Assembly: GCF_029784155.1 (NCBI RefSeq)
Contig: NC_073692.1
Coordinates: 330,665,920-330,729,919 of the forward strand
Length of the DNA: 64,000 nt
Direction: 5' to 3'
Source: Uranotaenia lowii
Lineage: Eukaryota; Arthropoda; Insecta; Diptera; Culicidae
The notes under the pieces were generated by a model. That model ran no database searches. It saw only the letters and a program-made list of their open reading frames with translations, and was not told where the DNA came from. Position numbers and translations under genes: made by a program. Shown piece by piece: positions 33,241 through 46,039 of the stretch. Each line of letters starts with the position of its first letter. Positions within the stretch are counted from its first letter, which is position 1.

Positions 33241-35428
33241 GTTGAACTTTAACACTTCTAACATCGATTTTTAACCAAACTCTTTCGACTCACTTTTTTT
33301 GATTAATTGGCACAACTCTGAAAGAATGAAAGTTGGAATCTTTGAAATTTCCCATAGGCATCCACACCTTCTATGCCTCTTGTTTATTTTCTTTAAATAT
33401 TCCTCTCATTTGGTTTATAGCTTTAAAATACAGAGGAATTTATCAAATTTACACCAAGTTGAGATGCATTTTTTTACGGTTCGCCAAAAATTTACTACCT
33501 CGATTTAGCGTTCCATTCCATAGCTCTTTTCTAGACGATTCCGTAGCTTTCCGGCTGCTACTCTGCCACTATTCCATGTCCGAATTCAATCACCTGAGAG
33601 AGAAGCTCCCCTTCCTCCTCGGTATGCTTGGAAGTTACAAGTCAAAGGTGTGCAACTAACCGGCTACCCCGAACAACTTGGCCAACGAGCTGTGTTGGAG
33701 CAGCAGATCCGTGCAAAGATGTGCTAAACTCACTGGCCCGAAACGAAAAAACACCGACCAAAGCCAGCAGCCGGTGTGTTGTGCTTCAAGGTTTTCCTCT
33801 GCGGCAGAGAAAGATACGAAAAACTGTAGGCTGGATTAATTTTTCAGAAAGTGTTATTTGAGTGAATCAAATTTTCTTAGGAGAATATCCTTTGTTCGAG
33901 AGATCAATTAGGAATGTGTTATTAGAATTTTTCTAAAATTGATAAATTTGAGAATTTTTGAAAACTTAAACCTGAAACAATTAAAAAATGTACCACACAT
34001 AGAAACGAAAAATGTACTTCCTACCTAAGTTACCTAAAACACGAAGAAAACTGACTGACGGATGGATTTCTTCTCGAATTTTTGCCGAATTGGCTTGTTT
34101 TCTCGCCATCTAAACTGCTCTGCGGCCAGTTGGTTAGTAGTAGGAAATGAAATTGTTAAACTCAGAAAAAAACAGCTTCAAAACGAATGGTACAGAAGAA
34201 CACACTTGAGCTTGATGGTTTGAGCTTGAGTTAAGTGGTGTGTAGCCGCCGAAGGAAACCAAGAATTCGAACCATTCGAGCGGAACCGTTTTGTTTTATT
34301 ATGGTCCCTGGTGCAATTAATCGTCTGTATGCGTGTTTGAATTAAATTCGCTGCTTCCAACTGTTTAATAGTGCAGTATTGTGCTGCTGCTGATGAATCA
34401 CTCGGTAGCTACATGTGTTCTTCTTCCTCGTTGACGGTACAATTTATAGTGTATCGTTTGAAATTACCTGTTTTTTCATTATCACTCGACCTAGACGAAC
34501 AGGGACATGAAAAAATAAAAGTATTTGTCTTCTGACTTATGCAGTTTGAAATTTTAGAAGTTTCGATAAAATTTGACTTAAGAAACAAACAAAACTTGAA
34601 ACATTACTTTTTGACATATGTTTCGCATAAAGTTTTCTTTTTCCCTACAAATTAGACATAATTCAAAATAATAATACTTACGAAATTTATTTTCTGTTGT
34701 TAACCTTTTTTGTGTACTGGATCTACCCCAATTTCGATCATCTTTTAACTAGAAAAAAGACTTCTCAAAACAACCGCAACCTTAGCCTCTTCAGTGAAAG
34801 AGAAAAAATAAATAAACCAAAACAGTTAACCAACAAGTGGGTGCTTATTTGATTTGGCTGGTTTATTTCTCGATAATAATAAGTAGAAATAATGCCCAAC
34901 TTCAGTGTCTGTCGGCGGCCATTGTAATCGGCCGGGTCTATCTCTGACGGTGGGTGGATGAATTGGGTGTGTGTTTCTGTTGAATAACTGTAGCAATTTG
35001 TTCGCATTTGAAACGAAACGTGAATGGGATTTTATTGTGCCTTTCTTTTCTGTTCGTTACATGTCCAAGAAAGGTGTAATTTTGTTTTTTGGAGAAGCGA
35101 GGTAAAAAGAAGAAGGTCGTAATTTTGCCAACTATTAACCCGCTTTGTGTTTAGTTGAACAGGTGCGTCGATAATATGTTTCTGTTGTAATTTTTAATAT
35201 GGTCTGTTTAGAATTTATTACCGATTAGCCGGACTATTAAAATGAAACTTCACATTTGATCCAGGTTAATAGCTAGTCAATATTACGTCACCACCTGGAT
35301 TATTGTTGTCAATATTACAACTTATTTCAATTTTTTTCAACAATATTGTAGGAAAATTATCTTGACGATCAGTTGAACATTGGCGTACATTTTAGTAACC
35401 TGTCTTCTTTTAAGATCCTTTCCCAGCT
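33241..35428. other. mixed unique DNA with GC-richer parts; no gene called
   Basis: GC-richer parts lie at about 33500-33830 and 34050-34440. ORFs of 108 (33333-33659) and 77 codons (33628-33861) overlap and show no domain. The rest is AT-rich. Regulatory or untranslated sequence is possible. Confidence 0.35.
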
Positions 35429-36760
35429 CACTATAGGGTTTGAGGCGGCAAAAAGTCAAAAACTGGACTTTATCGGATCGCTTTTTTATTTTTACTAGTT
35501 AATAACCCAATATTTTATTAAGATATCTCCTGTTTTCCAACTCAACTGGGTACAAAACGCACCATGGACACAGAAACAAAATTGAAAAATTTATATGATG
35601 AAGAAAAAAATTAAATTAGGGTAGATACTCTAGTTTTCGACAGGAGCTAGTTTTCGACAAAATTTTAATGAAAGGCTTATCTTTCTGTTTGGTGACTCAA
35701 GCTATCTATCTTCATATTTTTCTATTTTTGCTCTCCCACTTTAGTATACCTTGAATATAAAAATTCCTCTAAATAAGTTATTGAATAGTTGTAAATAAAT
35801 AATTTAAAAGTAACATTCTAAATCACCTGTGAAATTCAATTCCAACGACTAAATAAGAATGATTTTGAATCACGAAAAACCCCCCTTTTATTTGATTAAA
35901 AGCAACATAAAAGGAATCAATGGAAAAGTTAAGGTTCAGAGATCAATCTTTTCGGTAATTTATTGAATATTTTAGATAACATTTAATGAAATTTCAACTG
36001 TTTTTTGAGCTGTCGAAAACTAGCGCTGAAAATTCTCCTTTATACTGTTTCCATGGTGTAAAAACGCCGTGAAGTAGACAAGCAATTCCAATACGCAAAT
36101 ATTCATATTGCTGAGCGAACTAAGGAGGTGGAAATATGCTTGTCGAAAACTAAAATTGAATGTCGAAAACTAGATCATCGAGAGGTTTTAGTAAAAGGCT
36201 AATAAAAACGTTGTTTTGAAACTTTTGATCAATAAAAAAGGTAGAGAATGAAGAAAAAAAATCTGATTCATATAACCAATCACATTTGAAATGAAAAACT
36301 TTAGTTTGTATATTCATGGTTTTTCTGACAAATCAAGCCAAAACTGTCGAAATCTAGGTATTTTACCCTACATATATTTCTATGGAAACCATTTTTTGTA
36401 AATTGAGAATACATCATAAGAAAGCTTATGTTAAAAACTTCCATTTGAATCGTTCCAAATTTTTACACACTAAATTGATATATGAGTGAAATTGAGTATA
36501 TAAACCATTTTTCAAAACTTAAAAACTTTAAAGTCTTGTCAAAAAAGTTCCGCATTGCGCCAAACTCTTTTTACTTTTATGATCTGGTTTTTGGCCCCTT
36601 AAAATTCAATGAAAGAGTTTTCGAGCACCTTATAGCACCATTTTTAGAATGCTAGTCAAATAAAGGTGAAAATATCTTGCCAATGGATAATTTTTACCCA
36701 ATATTGAGTGTAAATTCAACAAACTTGTAGCTAGTCAAAAAAAAAAAATTTGTTATCGTT
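35429..36760. mobile_element. CACTATGG element, second copy (inverted, disrupted)
   Basis: The left end CACTATAGGGTTTGAGGCGG matches the right end of the 8193-9088 element read on the other strand. Homology then runs in reverse through 36370-36740 (shared ATATATTTCTATGGAAA, TTTTTACACACTAAATTGAT and ACCCAATATTGAG-like stretches). It is split by a 750-bp MITE. The far terminus is not recognisable, so this copy is truncated or diverged there. Confidence 0.65.
35619..36368. mobile_element. TA-target MITE with GTCGAAAACTAG repeats
   Basis: 750 bp with inverted ends GGGTAGATACTCTAGTTTTC and its imperfect complement ending TATTTTACCC, flanked by TA (35617-35618 and 36369-36370). TGTCGAAAACTAG-type motifs occur six times: two as CTAGTTTTCGACA near the left end and four in the other orientation to the right. 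The uninterrupted sequence survives in the 8193-9088 element (near 8895), which serves as an empty site. Confidence 0.85.
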
Positions 36761-38539
36761 TTTATTTGAAAAATTTCGCATCTTTTTCACTCGTGTAAAT
36801 GCTTTCAACCAATTCTGGGTTAAAATATTGACGTTCAATATGGCATATTCAACGATTGAGTCAAAAGTAGCGTTAATAATATTTATTTCACGTTTTCAAG
36901 TGCTATAAAAAAAGAAACTTCCACAGCTCAACAGCTTGAGTTAAATGACCTCACCATTACGTATTTGCCAAAAACTTTAAAGCTCATAAGAGCGGATACT
37001 ATTTATTCCCGCTACTTATGACTCAGTTGTTGTTTTTTTTTGTAAAAATTATTTCTGCAAGCAAATGTAATCATAAAGTTAATTTCATAGAGAAAACCCT
37101 GAATCCAGAAGCAGATTCTTATTATAGAATATTGAATAAATATTCAAATTCAAACATTATGTTTGACGATTCCTGCTTAAGTATGATAAATCTTCACTCT
37201 TTCTCAAGATTTTTTTAAAATTTAGAACGATTTGAAGCAGAGCGTAAAAAGTTTACCGTCATCAGTCATAAAACTGTGACTGTGGAAAAGTCAAAGCAAT
37301 CGCATTCACAACAGACGCCGTCAAATGAGTAACCAAGCAAACAATCGCGCCTCAACTTTTAGTCAAATGATCGAAATAATCATAGTCGCCTTCAGTCCGT
37401 CGGCGTTTTTTTGACTGTGACGGAATATTGTTTAGATGAAAAAAAACATCCTAAGACGACGCCGGAGAGGCGAGAGTACAAGTTTGTCACTGGTCGTGGC
37501 TTAAACAAAATCCGAAAACAACGAACATCGTTTCCGTTTTTGGAGATCAGTCCAGGATAGTTCGGAACCAGGACATAATCGAAGGTAACATCAACTATCA
37601 CGACCGAAAAGAATTTACCAGGTACTAGAAGGACAATATCGACTTCGCGGCCAAAAATTTGCCTTTCAAAACTATATATATAAAAATTCTTATAAAATAT
37701 TTTAAATCCGCAATTGATAGTATTATTTAAATCCGAACTTTATTTCTTTTCGACTCTGGCTTATCGCCTAACAAGCAATCCAAATACTAAAATTTTTTCG
37801 AATCATACATAAAATGCTTTGAACCGACGCCTTCAACTTGCTTTGACGAACGTGGTTTGAAAAATAACATCCGTCACGCGAACAGAAATCCATGACGATA
37901 GTCAAGCTTTTCCAGTCCCTTGAAGCTTGACTAGTAGTCAAATGAGACTTGAAACGTAATGGTGAAGGAAAATCAGCAACCCTGTCAACTATGATGTTTG
38001 AAAAACTTATACCCTGATTTGAAGTAATGTGGCACCCATTAAAGCCATAGCTTCAGGCGCTAACATTTGCACGCATTTTCGGTTCTTGAATTAATACGTC
38101 TTTATCTGAGTATTCCCTACGACCAGGCAGGTTTTCCAACATGTGTTGAAACAAAATGCATATGTTCAAATATGCAAAATCAGAAATAAAAAAGTCTTGA
38201 GCAACAAACTTTCTCTGGAACACCATAATTTAAGTCGGAAAATCGATGGTGAACTCCAGGATTACATATGGCCTTCCCAGAAAACATGAAATCGCATCAG
38301 AAATGACAACTTAAATCGTTTACAATGGTATTGCAAATCGCAATTCCAACTGCATGGTGAAAAGATCGTATTAAATGTCGTCTGAAGTCTGTTCAAATCG
38401 GATATGACAGAAAGTCAGCCATTATTATAAATTTTGAAATGATTTCACTCCCGCGCGAGCCTCAAGTGAGAAAATCACCTTCATGTTCTCTCTGCAACCA
38501 GCAGTGCACCCAGATAGCTAAAAATCAGATGGGAATGAG
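36761..38539. other. no supported gene
   Basis: AT-rich to 37220, then more balanced sequence. ORFs of 66-69 codons have no recognised domain. Repeated GTCAAATGA/GTCAAGC-like motifs between 37300 and 37980 hint at an old element but no ends were found. Confidence 0.35.
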
Positions 38540-38785
38540 TAATATTGACCAATGAGAGAACTGGAAAATATTGTCGCTGATAATGATTTGGAGGCTATGG
38601 GAGCTAAATCTTGTGCTCTATTGAGTTCTTCCGTTAGGTACGAATAAAGTGTCGTATAACGCCCAATTGGTATTGCTTTCGTCGCCTTAGAAAGAAATGA
38701 AATTCATGTATGTATATTGCCTCCACTTTGGTAGGTAAATGCTGTTTTTTCAACTTGCATACGATTATTCTACAATGTATATGGA
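38540..38785 (+). repeat. 'AATATTGTCGCTGG' repeat, copy 3 (uninterrupted)
   Basis: GAAAATATTGTCGCTGATAA and ATTGCCTCCACTTTGGTAGG lie about 150 bp apart here. In copy 2 the foldback element separates them. At 38708-38711 the site ATGTATGT corresponds to the TA target of that insertion. Confidence 0.55.
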
Positions 38786-39235
38786 ACTGACCTGACAATC
38801 AAAAAGATTTCAGAACAGTCTTTAATCCAAAAGCCACTCAAAAACAATGCAAAACCTGACCGGACCCGGTAGTCAAACCACACAGTTCAATGTTCTTACG
38901 GTTCACTAGCCTAAGGTAGGGTCGGTACAGCAGTTTCGGAACCTCACGTCGTCTCAACTGTTATCGTCTCCAAGACCAGTGGAATGTTTTCTCGGTAGAA
39001 GTAGAAGCAGCCCTCATTGTAACCTTCAGATCGCCTTATCGCCGTTTTTACACATCCGGCAAGTGTCGTTTCCGCCCTTGAATCATAGTTTATTAAACAC
39101 CCAGTGCTTAGGAAAATATTGCTGGAAGCTCCATCGAATACCATTTTTTCCGGATCCCAGGTTATCCTGAAAACGCAAAGGATGTTATACTTTCAAAATT
39201 AGGTCGACAGCAATCATTTTACACAAACCTACACC
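38786..39235. other. unique, GC-richer; no gene called
   Basis: Contains overlapping ORFs of 66 (minus) and 63 (plus) codons. The minus ORF begins MVFDGASSN, loosely like a Bel/Pao reverse-transcriptase start, but nothing downstream supports this. Confidence 0.3.
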
Positions 39236-40245
39236 CAATGCCTATTTAACAATGTTTGTGCCGAAAATGCGCTGAAAAATGTGCTGTACCAAAGATGATA
39301 TGATTTAAAAAGCACTACTGGAACTACTCGAGCAGCCAAAGTTGTCTAAGCTGAGCACAGGACATGCAGCTCTTGCACACAACATGTCAGCGACTTCCGG
39401 GTCCAATGTACACAAAACAGTGCTTTAAACGATTATCTGCATTCGAAGAAGCTAGATTATCGTTTAACATCCCTACACCCATAGAAGAGGTTGCAAAAAT
39501 CCTGAAGTAATGCATCTGCAGTTTAATCGCGATTGGCGCTAAAGCTTTGCTTGGCCAGGAAAAATAGTTCATCGAAGACAAAAAATACAGTTAAGTCTCA
39601 AATCCTAGTCACGGCACCATAAAATGTTGTCCCCTTGACTCGTGGGCTAATCCATGTGTAAAATAACTTCCCCTGCATACAGGAATGCTTAAACCATCGT
39701 TTTTTTCACTGACGATAGATTCTATCGTTAGAGATGATAGACCGTATAGTTCCTTTCAAAGGCGTTTAAACAGCAATGGACACACGTAATTTCACAAATT
39801 TTGGTATGGATCTACTCAGAAAACTTTCGCACTTCTAACCAGGTGGATTTTCTTCGGTTTGTTGATAAAAATCAAAATGTAATGTACAACCGTAAATTTA
39901 TAAGAAAACTGTATTAACCGTCAAAGAATTGGACTCGATACAAGTTGGCGTTTATTTGGCTGGTGATTTGAGCTAGATTAACTCCCTGAGAGCTGATCTC
40001 AGTGTCTAAAATTACCTACGTTCATATCACTGAATTCTCTCATCTTTCCATGGTACTATCAACTGAGGGATGTTCAAATTATAAGGGTATAACAGTTGGT
40101 GAGATGTGAGTAAGATCGTCGCCTACAATTCCAATGCCTATTTAGCAAATTTCTGTGCCGAAAATGCGCTGAAAAGTGTACTGTACCAAAGACGATATAA
40201 TTGGAAAAGCGCTACTGACATAAAGACTCGAGCTCCCAAGCAAAA
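39236..40245. repeat. direct repeat pair ~110 bp within unique DNA
   Basis: CAATGCCTATTTA followed by TGTGCCGAAAATGCGCTGAAAA and TGTACCAAAGA-GATAT occurs at 39236-39345 and again, diverged, at 40131-40235. The stretch between them is GC-balanced and has no gene I can support. Confidence 0.55.
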
Positions 40246-41099
40246 TAATGCATGACCACTACATTCAAGCGAAACAGGAAAAACATTTAATGGAATTTGG
40301 ATCCTATTGGATAATTCATCCCGAAAAAATAAAAAATATAGTAGCAATTGAAGTCACTGCAACATCTCATCTCGGCTTGCCTCCGGTATCTTACCTAGTA
40401 CACCATCTGAGTCGGTCAGCAAATGAAACTTTATTGTAATAGGCCTTCTGTCACCGCCGATTACAAAAAAAACGCACTTCATTATTCTTCTACCGTTTGT
40501 CCGGTGTTTTTTTAAACAAACACATATTGGATCTTGTTGAAACTCACTCGCGACGACCCGATGACAGTCGAAGTAGCAGAACTGAAAAGCTTTTTGGAAT
40601 AAAGTATGGCGCTTGCAGTCGACTCGAAAAGTGAAAAAAATCAGCAAAACTTAGTTTTTGTTTTTTGTTGTTTGTTGTTGGTTATCCACCATGGGTGCAA
40701 GGATTCACCGCAGTTTCTACCTAAGTATGTATGTGCTCACATGCACAAACAATCTTCAAATTATGAATATCATTTATTTGTCATTTTTTTTTTAAATTTT
40801 TTGTCTTACACATTAATTATTTTAAAATTCACATTCACCATCTTCCGAAGTAGAGTTAAGCAGAGTAGCGTGGGGCCGCTTCCAGAACAGCTTCCGCTGC
40901 CGCTGCTTTTCGGAGTTATCCGGAACCAACGATATCGACGGACTAAGAAGCTAACTGCTTCAACAAATTACTTTGGTTCACGACTTCACTGAACACTACA
41001 TTTGTGTATTCCTGTTTTTGACAGTTTTTATTTTCACATGACGTTATCGTGTTAAATTCCGTGTCGTGTAATTTTCAGAAATGTCTAATTCAGTGCTGT
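40246..41099. other. no supported gene; 128-codon ORF
   Basis: A 128-codon plus-strand ORF (40606-40992) begins MALAVDSKSEKNQ and includes a hydrophobic stretch near residues 59-80. It overlaps poly-T-rich DNA and shows no family resemblance. It is listed only as an unassigned ORF. Confidence 0.2.
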
Positions 41100-41126
41100 T
41101 GAGAATTTTGTATGACCAAAAAAATT

Positions 41127-41333
41127 GTAAAATTACATCATATATGATGTAACGAAAAAGATGCATCACATATGATGGAGTTTTCAGTGCGAGTTGATTA
41201 TTACACGTCTGTAAACTTCTAAAGACGTGTAAAATTCGAAAACATGTAAAATATTTAATATTTAATTTGCACTGAAAATTCCGTCATATGTGATGCTTCT
41301 TTTTATTTACATCATATGTGATGTAAATTTACA
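41127..41333. mobile_element. small hairpin MITE (ATCATATGTGATG)
   Basis: Arms 41127-41190 and 41269-41333 pair over about 64 bp with roughly eight differences; each arm contains CATCACATATGA and ends inward at TTTTCAGTGC. The 78-bp spacer holds a further hairpin (TTACACGTCT/AGACGTGTAA). No coding content. The outer flanks show no clear duplication. Confidence 0.7.
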
Positions 41334-41345
41334 TCAAATAATCGC

Positions 41346-44300
41346 AGGGTGGCCACAGAACCGGGAAAACCGGGAAAACCGGGAAAAAACCGGGAATTGA
41401 AAAACGAACCGGGAAAACCGGGAAAAAAATCTGGAATTTAGACCCAAAACCGGGAAAATTTACAAATGGAAACAGAAATTCAGTTTTGGTTCCAAGATCA
41501 AGGATTCAACCCAAAATTCAAAATTCAGAATTATAATTTAAATTCCCAAGACAGAGTTAAACAGTTCAAAAAATGTGTAAGATGAATATCATAAGTTTTT
41601 AAATTTATTAACTACTCTGATTTCTCTTCAATTACCCCTCTAAATTGAAAAAAAAAAAATCACAAATTTTACCGAAACCCACAGTTTAAAACTGCCTCGA
41701 AGAACGGGATGAGAAATTCACAAAGTCTCCTAAATTTTTTTCACGTATAGCATGATTCATGATCATGATTCATTTTAAATAACTATCAATCATGTAAAAA
41801 CGAACGAATCAAAGTTAAATTTTGGTTTCAAATTTGGAAATTTTTAAAAGATGCCAATATTCTTATTTTCGAGTGATAATGTTTAATTTGAGAGTTGAAC
41901 AATCATCTTTACGCACGGCACGGTGTATTCTGTAGCTTAATAATAATAAATTTGACATTGCTGAGTTGAAAAGACAAACATCTCCTATCAAACTCACTGT
42001 TTGAAAAAATACCATACATTTTTTTTTTAAGATGTACTTTCAAAATCAACATTTTTCCAAACTGGTCATAATTCATCCAGAAAATTTCGAATTACACTTT
42101 TTAAAGCTTGGATATGTTGAGATTCCTTTGAAGATTTGCGAAAATCGTGACAAAAATTTAAATAAAATAGTCATATGAAATTTTAGTAACACTGTTCTGA
42201 AATTTTACGAGCATTTTTTATGAGGTGTGTTTATGTCGGTAGAAGACACTATGCAAATTCTTTGAAAATGTCAAAATGATTCAACATTGCATGGTACTTC
42301 ACTTAAAATATACATATTTGTGTTTCGAGTGAAGCATTTCAACAAAATAACAGAATATTGCGAGAAAATGCATTATTTTTACTTTTTTTTATTTCGATGG
42401 TACAAGGCATTTACGTTTTTCCTTTTGAAGGGGGTTTAAGAGATTTTGACTGATTTGAGTGAGACATATCCAAATATGCAGTTTGGTTTTTTTCTGCTAG
42501 GTCTAGTTTTTGAAATTCAAGGGTTAATTTTTAAACTTTTTTATCAACATTTTAGAACTTATCTAAAATACTTTTTCGAAGACCGCGAGTAGTTTAAACT
42601 TCTGAGGAAATTGAGGCATCCTTAAGGTTATTCATCACAGTATGGTAAAATATGAGAATTAAAAGATATTTTGGATTTTTTTTTAAATCAAAATAAATCA
42701 AATATTTTTTCCAAAGCAAAAGTCGAAAATTTCGCAGTCTCCAACAAAATTGATAATGAAATTTGAATCATTGATACCAAATGCTCATAAATGTTCTTCA
42801 ATGATGTCAAAAATAGTTATATTTTTTCTATTGTATTTTTAACACTTCAGAATTATTTTTAAGTATTGTTTCTTTGAAACTAGAAATGCTAGGTAATATA
42901 TTAATCCTCTATCAAATGAAGGATAATAAATGGATTACAAATCAGTTTTTGTTTTTTATAGAAGGTTGTCAATTTACTAAAACCAATATCACTAGATTTG
43001 ATAGAATCTGACAAATGATTCGAATTCAAGACGGTAAAATCAATTTCTAAAACAATTGTTTGGCATTTTATAACTAAGTTTAAAGTTAAAAAAATTCATC
43101 TACACTTTTAAATCTCTTTGATTTTAAAATCTTTATTCTTACACTTTTCAAATTGGTTTTTGCTTTAATCCTTTTTGCATGTGTTTGCAAAAACAATGCA
43201 ATTTTTCTCCCTGAAGTTGTTTCCAATTAAACACTACAAAATATGCTATAACTTTATCATTAACCGGAACAGTTATTTGTTCATAATTTAACCCCAAGAA
43301 ACTGACTCAAAGTAAGAATATATGTTGAACAATTAACTTTTTTCATTGTAATCAAATCCACATTTTTCTGCATAACAAAGCTAACCATCAACTGAATGAA
43401 CAATAAAAACGTTGAGAATTTTTTTTCTATGCATAAATATTTTATTTTGCAAATAAATTGATCTGTGAAAATTATGTATAAAATCCTTTTTTCTTTAATT
43501 ATAAATATATGCAGTAGAGGATTTAGATTTTTTTCTTTAAAACATTTATGGCTGCTACAATAAAACATTGCTCCTTTTTAAATTTCTTTAGAAATTTGCA
43601 ATTTCAATTTTAAATCAAATTTTATTTTAGACTTGCGGGTTCTAAAGTTCGTTGTTTTTTAATAGTATAGCTAGTTTAGTTCAAGTTTTAATCAATTTAA
43701 ACTGCAATATTATAAATTACAATTTTTCTACACTATGAAAATCAAAAATAAATATTTCTTATTCTTATTGATTTACGATAATAAATTTATAAATCATAAT
43801 TTTGAATTCTTTATGCATTTTGTTTAAATATTCATTTCAAAATTGAAAATCCCTAATTTGAAATAAAAAAATACAATGAGTAAATCGGAATTTAATATAT
43901 ATTTTTAATTTTTCTTCATCTCAAACTTTGATATGCTGTTGAAAAATTCCTCAAAATGTTAAATCAAGATGATGCAACTCGTTGTCCATATTTTTTTAAA
44001 CTATTCAAGTCAGAATTCCATGTTCTGCATTCAGAACTTAGAAGCGATTCGAAACAATGTTTGGTGAATGGTTTCTTATTAGTAATTTATTACAACAAGT
44101 TGACAAACTTGATTTCTTTAGCACGAGTTGTAAATTTATCCAAAGGGGGTTGCCGAGTTGGATAATTACGTCGAGTGCTGAAAAAATCGAATCTTTTCAC
44201 GAGTGACATACACAATTTATGCAAATTCGGGAAAATCCTTTGAAAATCAATTGGTTGACTTACAAGAATTGCATCTTTAAACAAATAACCACGCAAACAG

Positions 44301-45180
44301 TAGGTATCGATAATTATCGCTTTTTGATACTGTTTTCAGAGTCTGAAGGATTAATGATTTTTCAAAATTTACCCTTAATTAGTCGTGGGTATTTCTAAGG
44401 TTCAAAATGGAACAGGAAATCATGTCCTACGTTCTCATATTTACAGATTTTTAGAAACTGGTAAAGTTATGTATAACGGTTTATTTTAACGATCTTGATG
44501 ATTATTGGTACATATTTAAATATTGAAGATAAATGCAGATAATCAATAAATGCCTAAAAATAATTGTTCATAATTACCCCGTATTTTGAAAAAAAAAAAA
44601 ACAAAAAACATGAGGAAATTATAAACAACCCTCTCTGAATCAGTGAGATAAATTTTTAGTAAAAATGTATATTACACTTGAAGATGCATTGATTACTGAA
44701 TGTAAAACCTCTGGAAACAAGATTTTAACTGAATTTACTGTGACGAGAGAGTTACATGATTGAACGTTCTCAGAAAAGTTTCAAATATTCTCAGAGACGT
44801 GGGTTTTGTGAGCTGTTTTAACACACTTGGTATCTGTAAGTTATGAAAAAAATGATAGAATGTCACATGACGAATGATTGATTGAAAAGTCCTGACACAC
44901 CATTTTCATATTTTTTGTAATCATGACTTAAAAACCCATAACGATTTTTTTATTTATCATTTTAAGATAATGTGATGAAAACCATAAAATAGAATCGAGT
45001 TTTGCTAAGTGTTCAACGATTTTAGTGTTATGAAACAACGAAATCAATGAAATATGTTGAAAAGTTTGCTATATTCCGACGAAAAAAAGGAGAATAAAAG
45101 TCTGGAAAACCTTGAAATTTTGACCGGGAAAACCGGGAAAAAACCGGGAATTTCAAAATGAAAATGTTGTGGCCACCCTG
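41346..45180. mobile_element. CCGGGAAAA-family element, 3.8 kb, with empty-site paralogue
   Basis: Ends AGGGTGGCCAC and GTGGCCACCCTG are inverted repeats; CCGGGAAAA motifs sit just inside both. A 5-bp direct repeat ATCGC flanks it (41341-41345 and 45181-45185). The sequence TTTACATCAA-TA-AATCGCGTTCT at about 45258-45280 is a related copy of the joined flanks without the element. The 3.8-kb interior is extremely AT-rich and encodes no protein over about 95 codons. Confidence 0.68.
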
Positions 45181-45330
45181 ATCGCGTTCTGTGTCAAATA
45201 ATATTCGTGTCATTAGAATTCCGTGCTTTTAGGATCCGAAATTTTTTTAGTCTGTTGATTTACATCAATAAATCGCGTTCTACGTCATGTAATATTAAAG
45301 GTTTTCAATTTCAGTGTTGTTAAGGATTCA

Positions 45331-45578
45331 GATTTTTTTGCTGTGTAGTTTACTTTTACAGGTATTCCGGCATTCGTGTATATATCTGGCCAGCTGGGAA
45401 CTGATTGAACATTCTTATTATATAGTCAGTTCGAGAAAACACATCTTACCTGTCGGCCACCAATGAGATTCGAACCCAAATGTTTTCTTGCCGATACCGG
45501 GAATCGAACCCAGTACGCCTGGCATACCAAAACCAGACTCGCGCCAGCTTATGCTCTAGACCACATCGGCGCTTAGTT
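45331..45578 (-). mobile_element. tRNA-derived SINE, minus strand
   Basis: Read on the minus strand the head (45575 to 45490) can form most of a tRNA cloverleaf: acceptor arms GCCGAT/ATCGGC and a T arm around GGTTCGATTCCC (B box, 45499-45510), with an A-box-like segment at 45544-45563. The possible anticodon loop has eight bases, one too many. A tRNA-unrelated body follows and ends ACACGAATGCC ... CAGCAAAAAAA at about 45331. That tail motif is shared with the insertion at 1052-1111. A relic tRNA gene is the alternative. Confidence 0.62.
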
Positions 45579-46039
45579 ACCTAAATCAGTAAAACTTTGT
45601 ACATACAATATACTTCTTTATATGAAATAAGATTCAAAATTAAAGTTCAGAATAAAGATTTGGATTAGTTATTAGGGTTTTGATGTTGTAATTCAGGTTC
45701 TGAATTCAGCCTCAAAAGCCCAAGTCGTAAATCAAGATGTAGCATTGAAATGGAGACCTTTCAACATAAATTAGGAAAAAAATCAAGGAGCAATGAAGCC
45801 ATATCCCTTTCGTGAAAACTCATTCTAAGCTTGCGTCCATTATTTCCGTTAATAACTTCATGTTGATGACACAGCAAATTTTGGCTAGATTATAGAGAGC
45901 TTTCTCAGAGATCTAGCTAAAATTACCTTGTCCCAACGACAAAAAGCGACAACGCAATTCTATCGTGACACTTCTTAATGAAACCACAACGTAGTTTGCA
46001 CGTCATCATGAAATGAAAATATAAAACAATCAGATTCCC
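45579..46039. other. no feature recognised
   Basis: AT-rich flank between a SINE and a GC-richer island. Confidence 0.4.

Noticed and set aside
38944..39144. Bel/Pao reverse transcriptase start (MVFDGASSN)
   Set aside because: Only a few residues agree and no further reverse-transcriptase motif follows on the minus strand.
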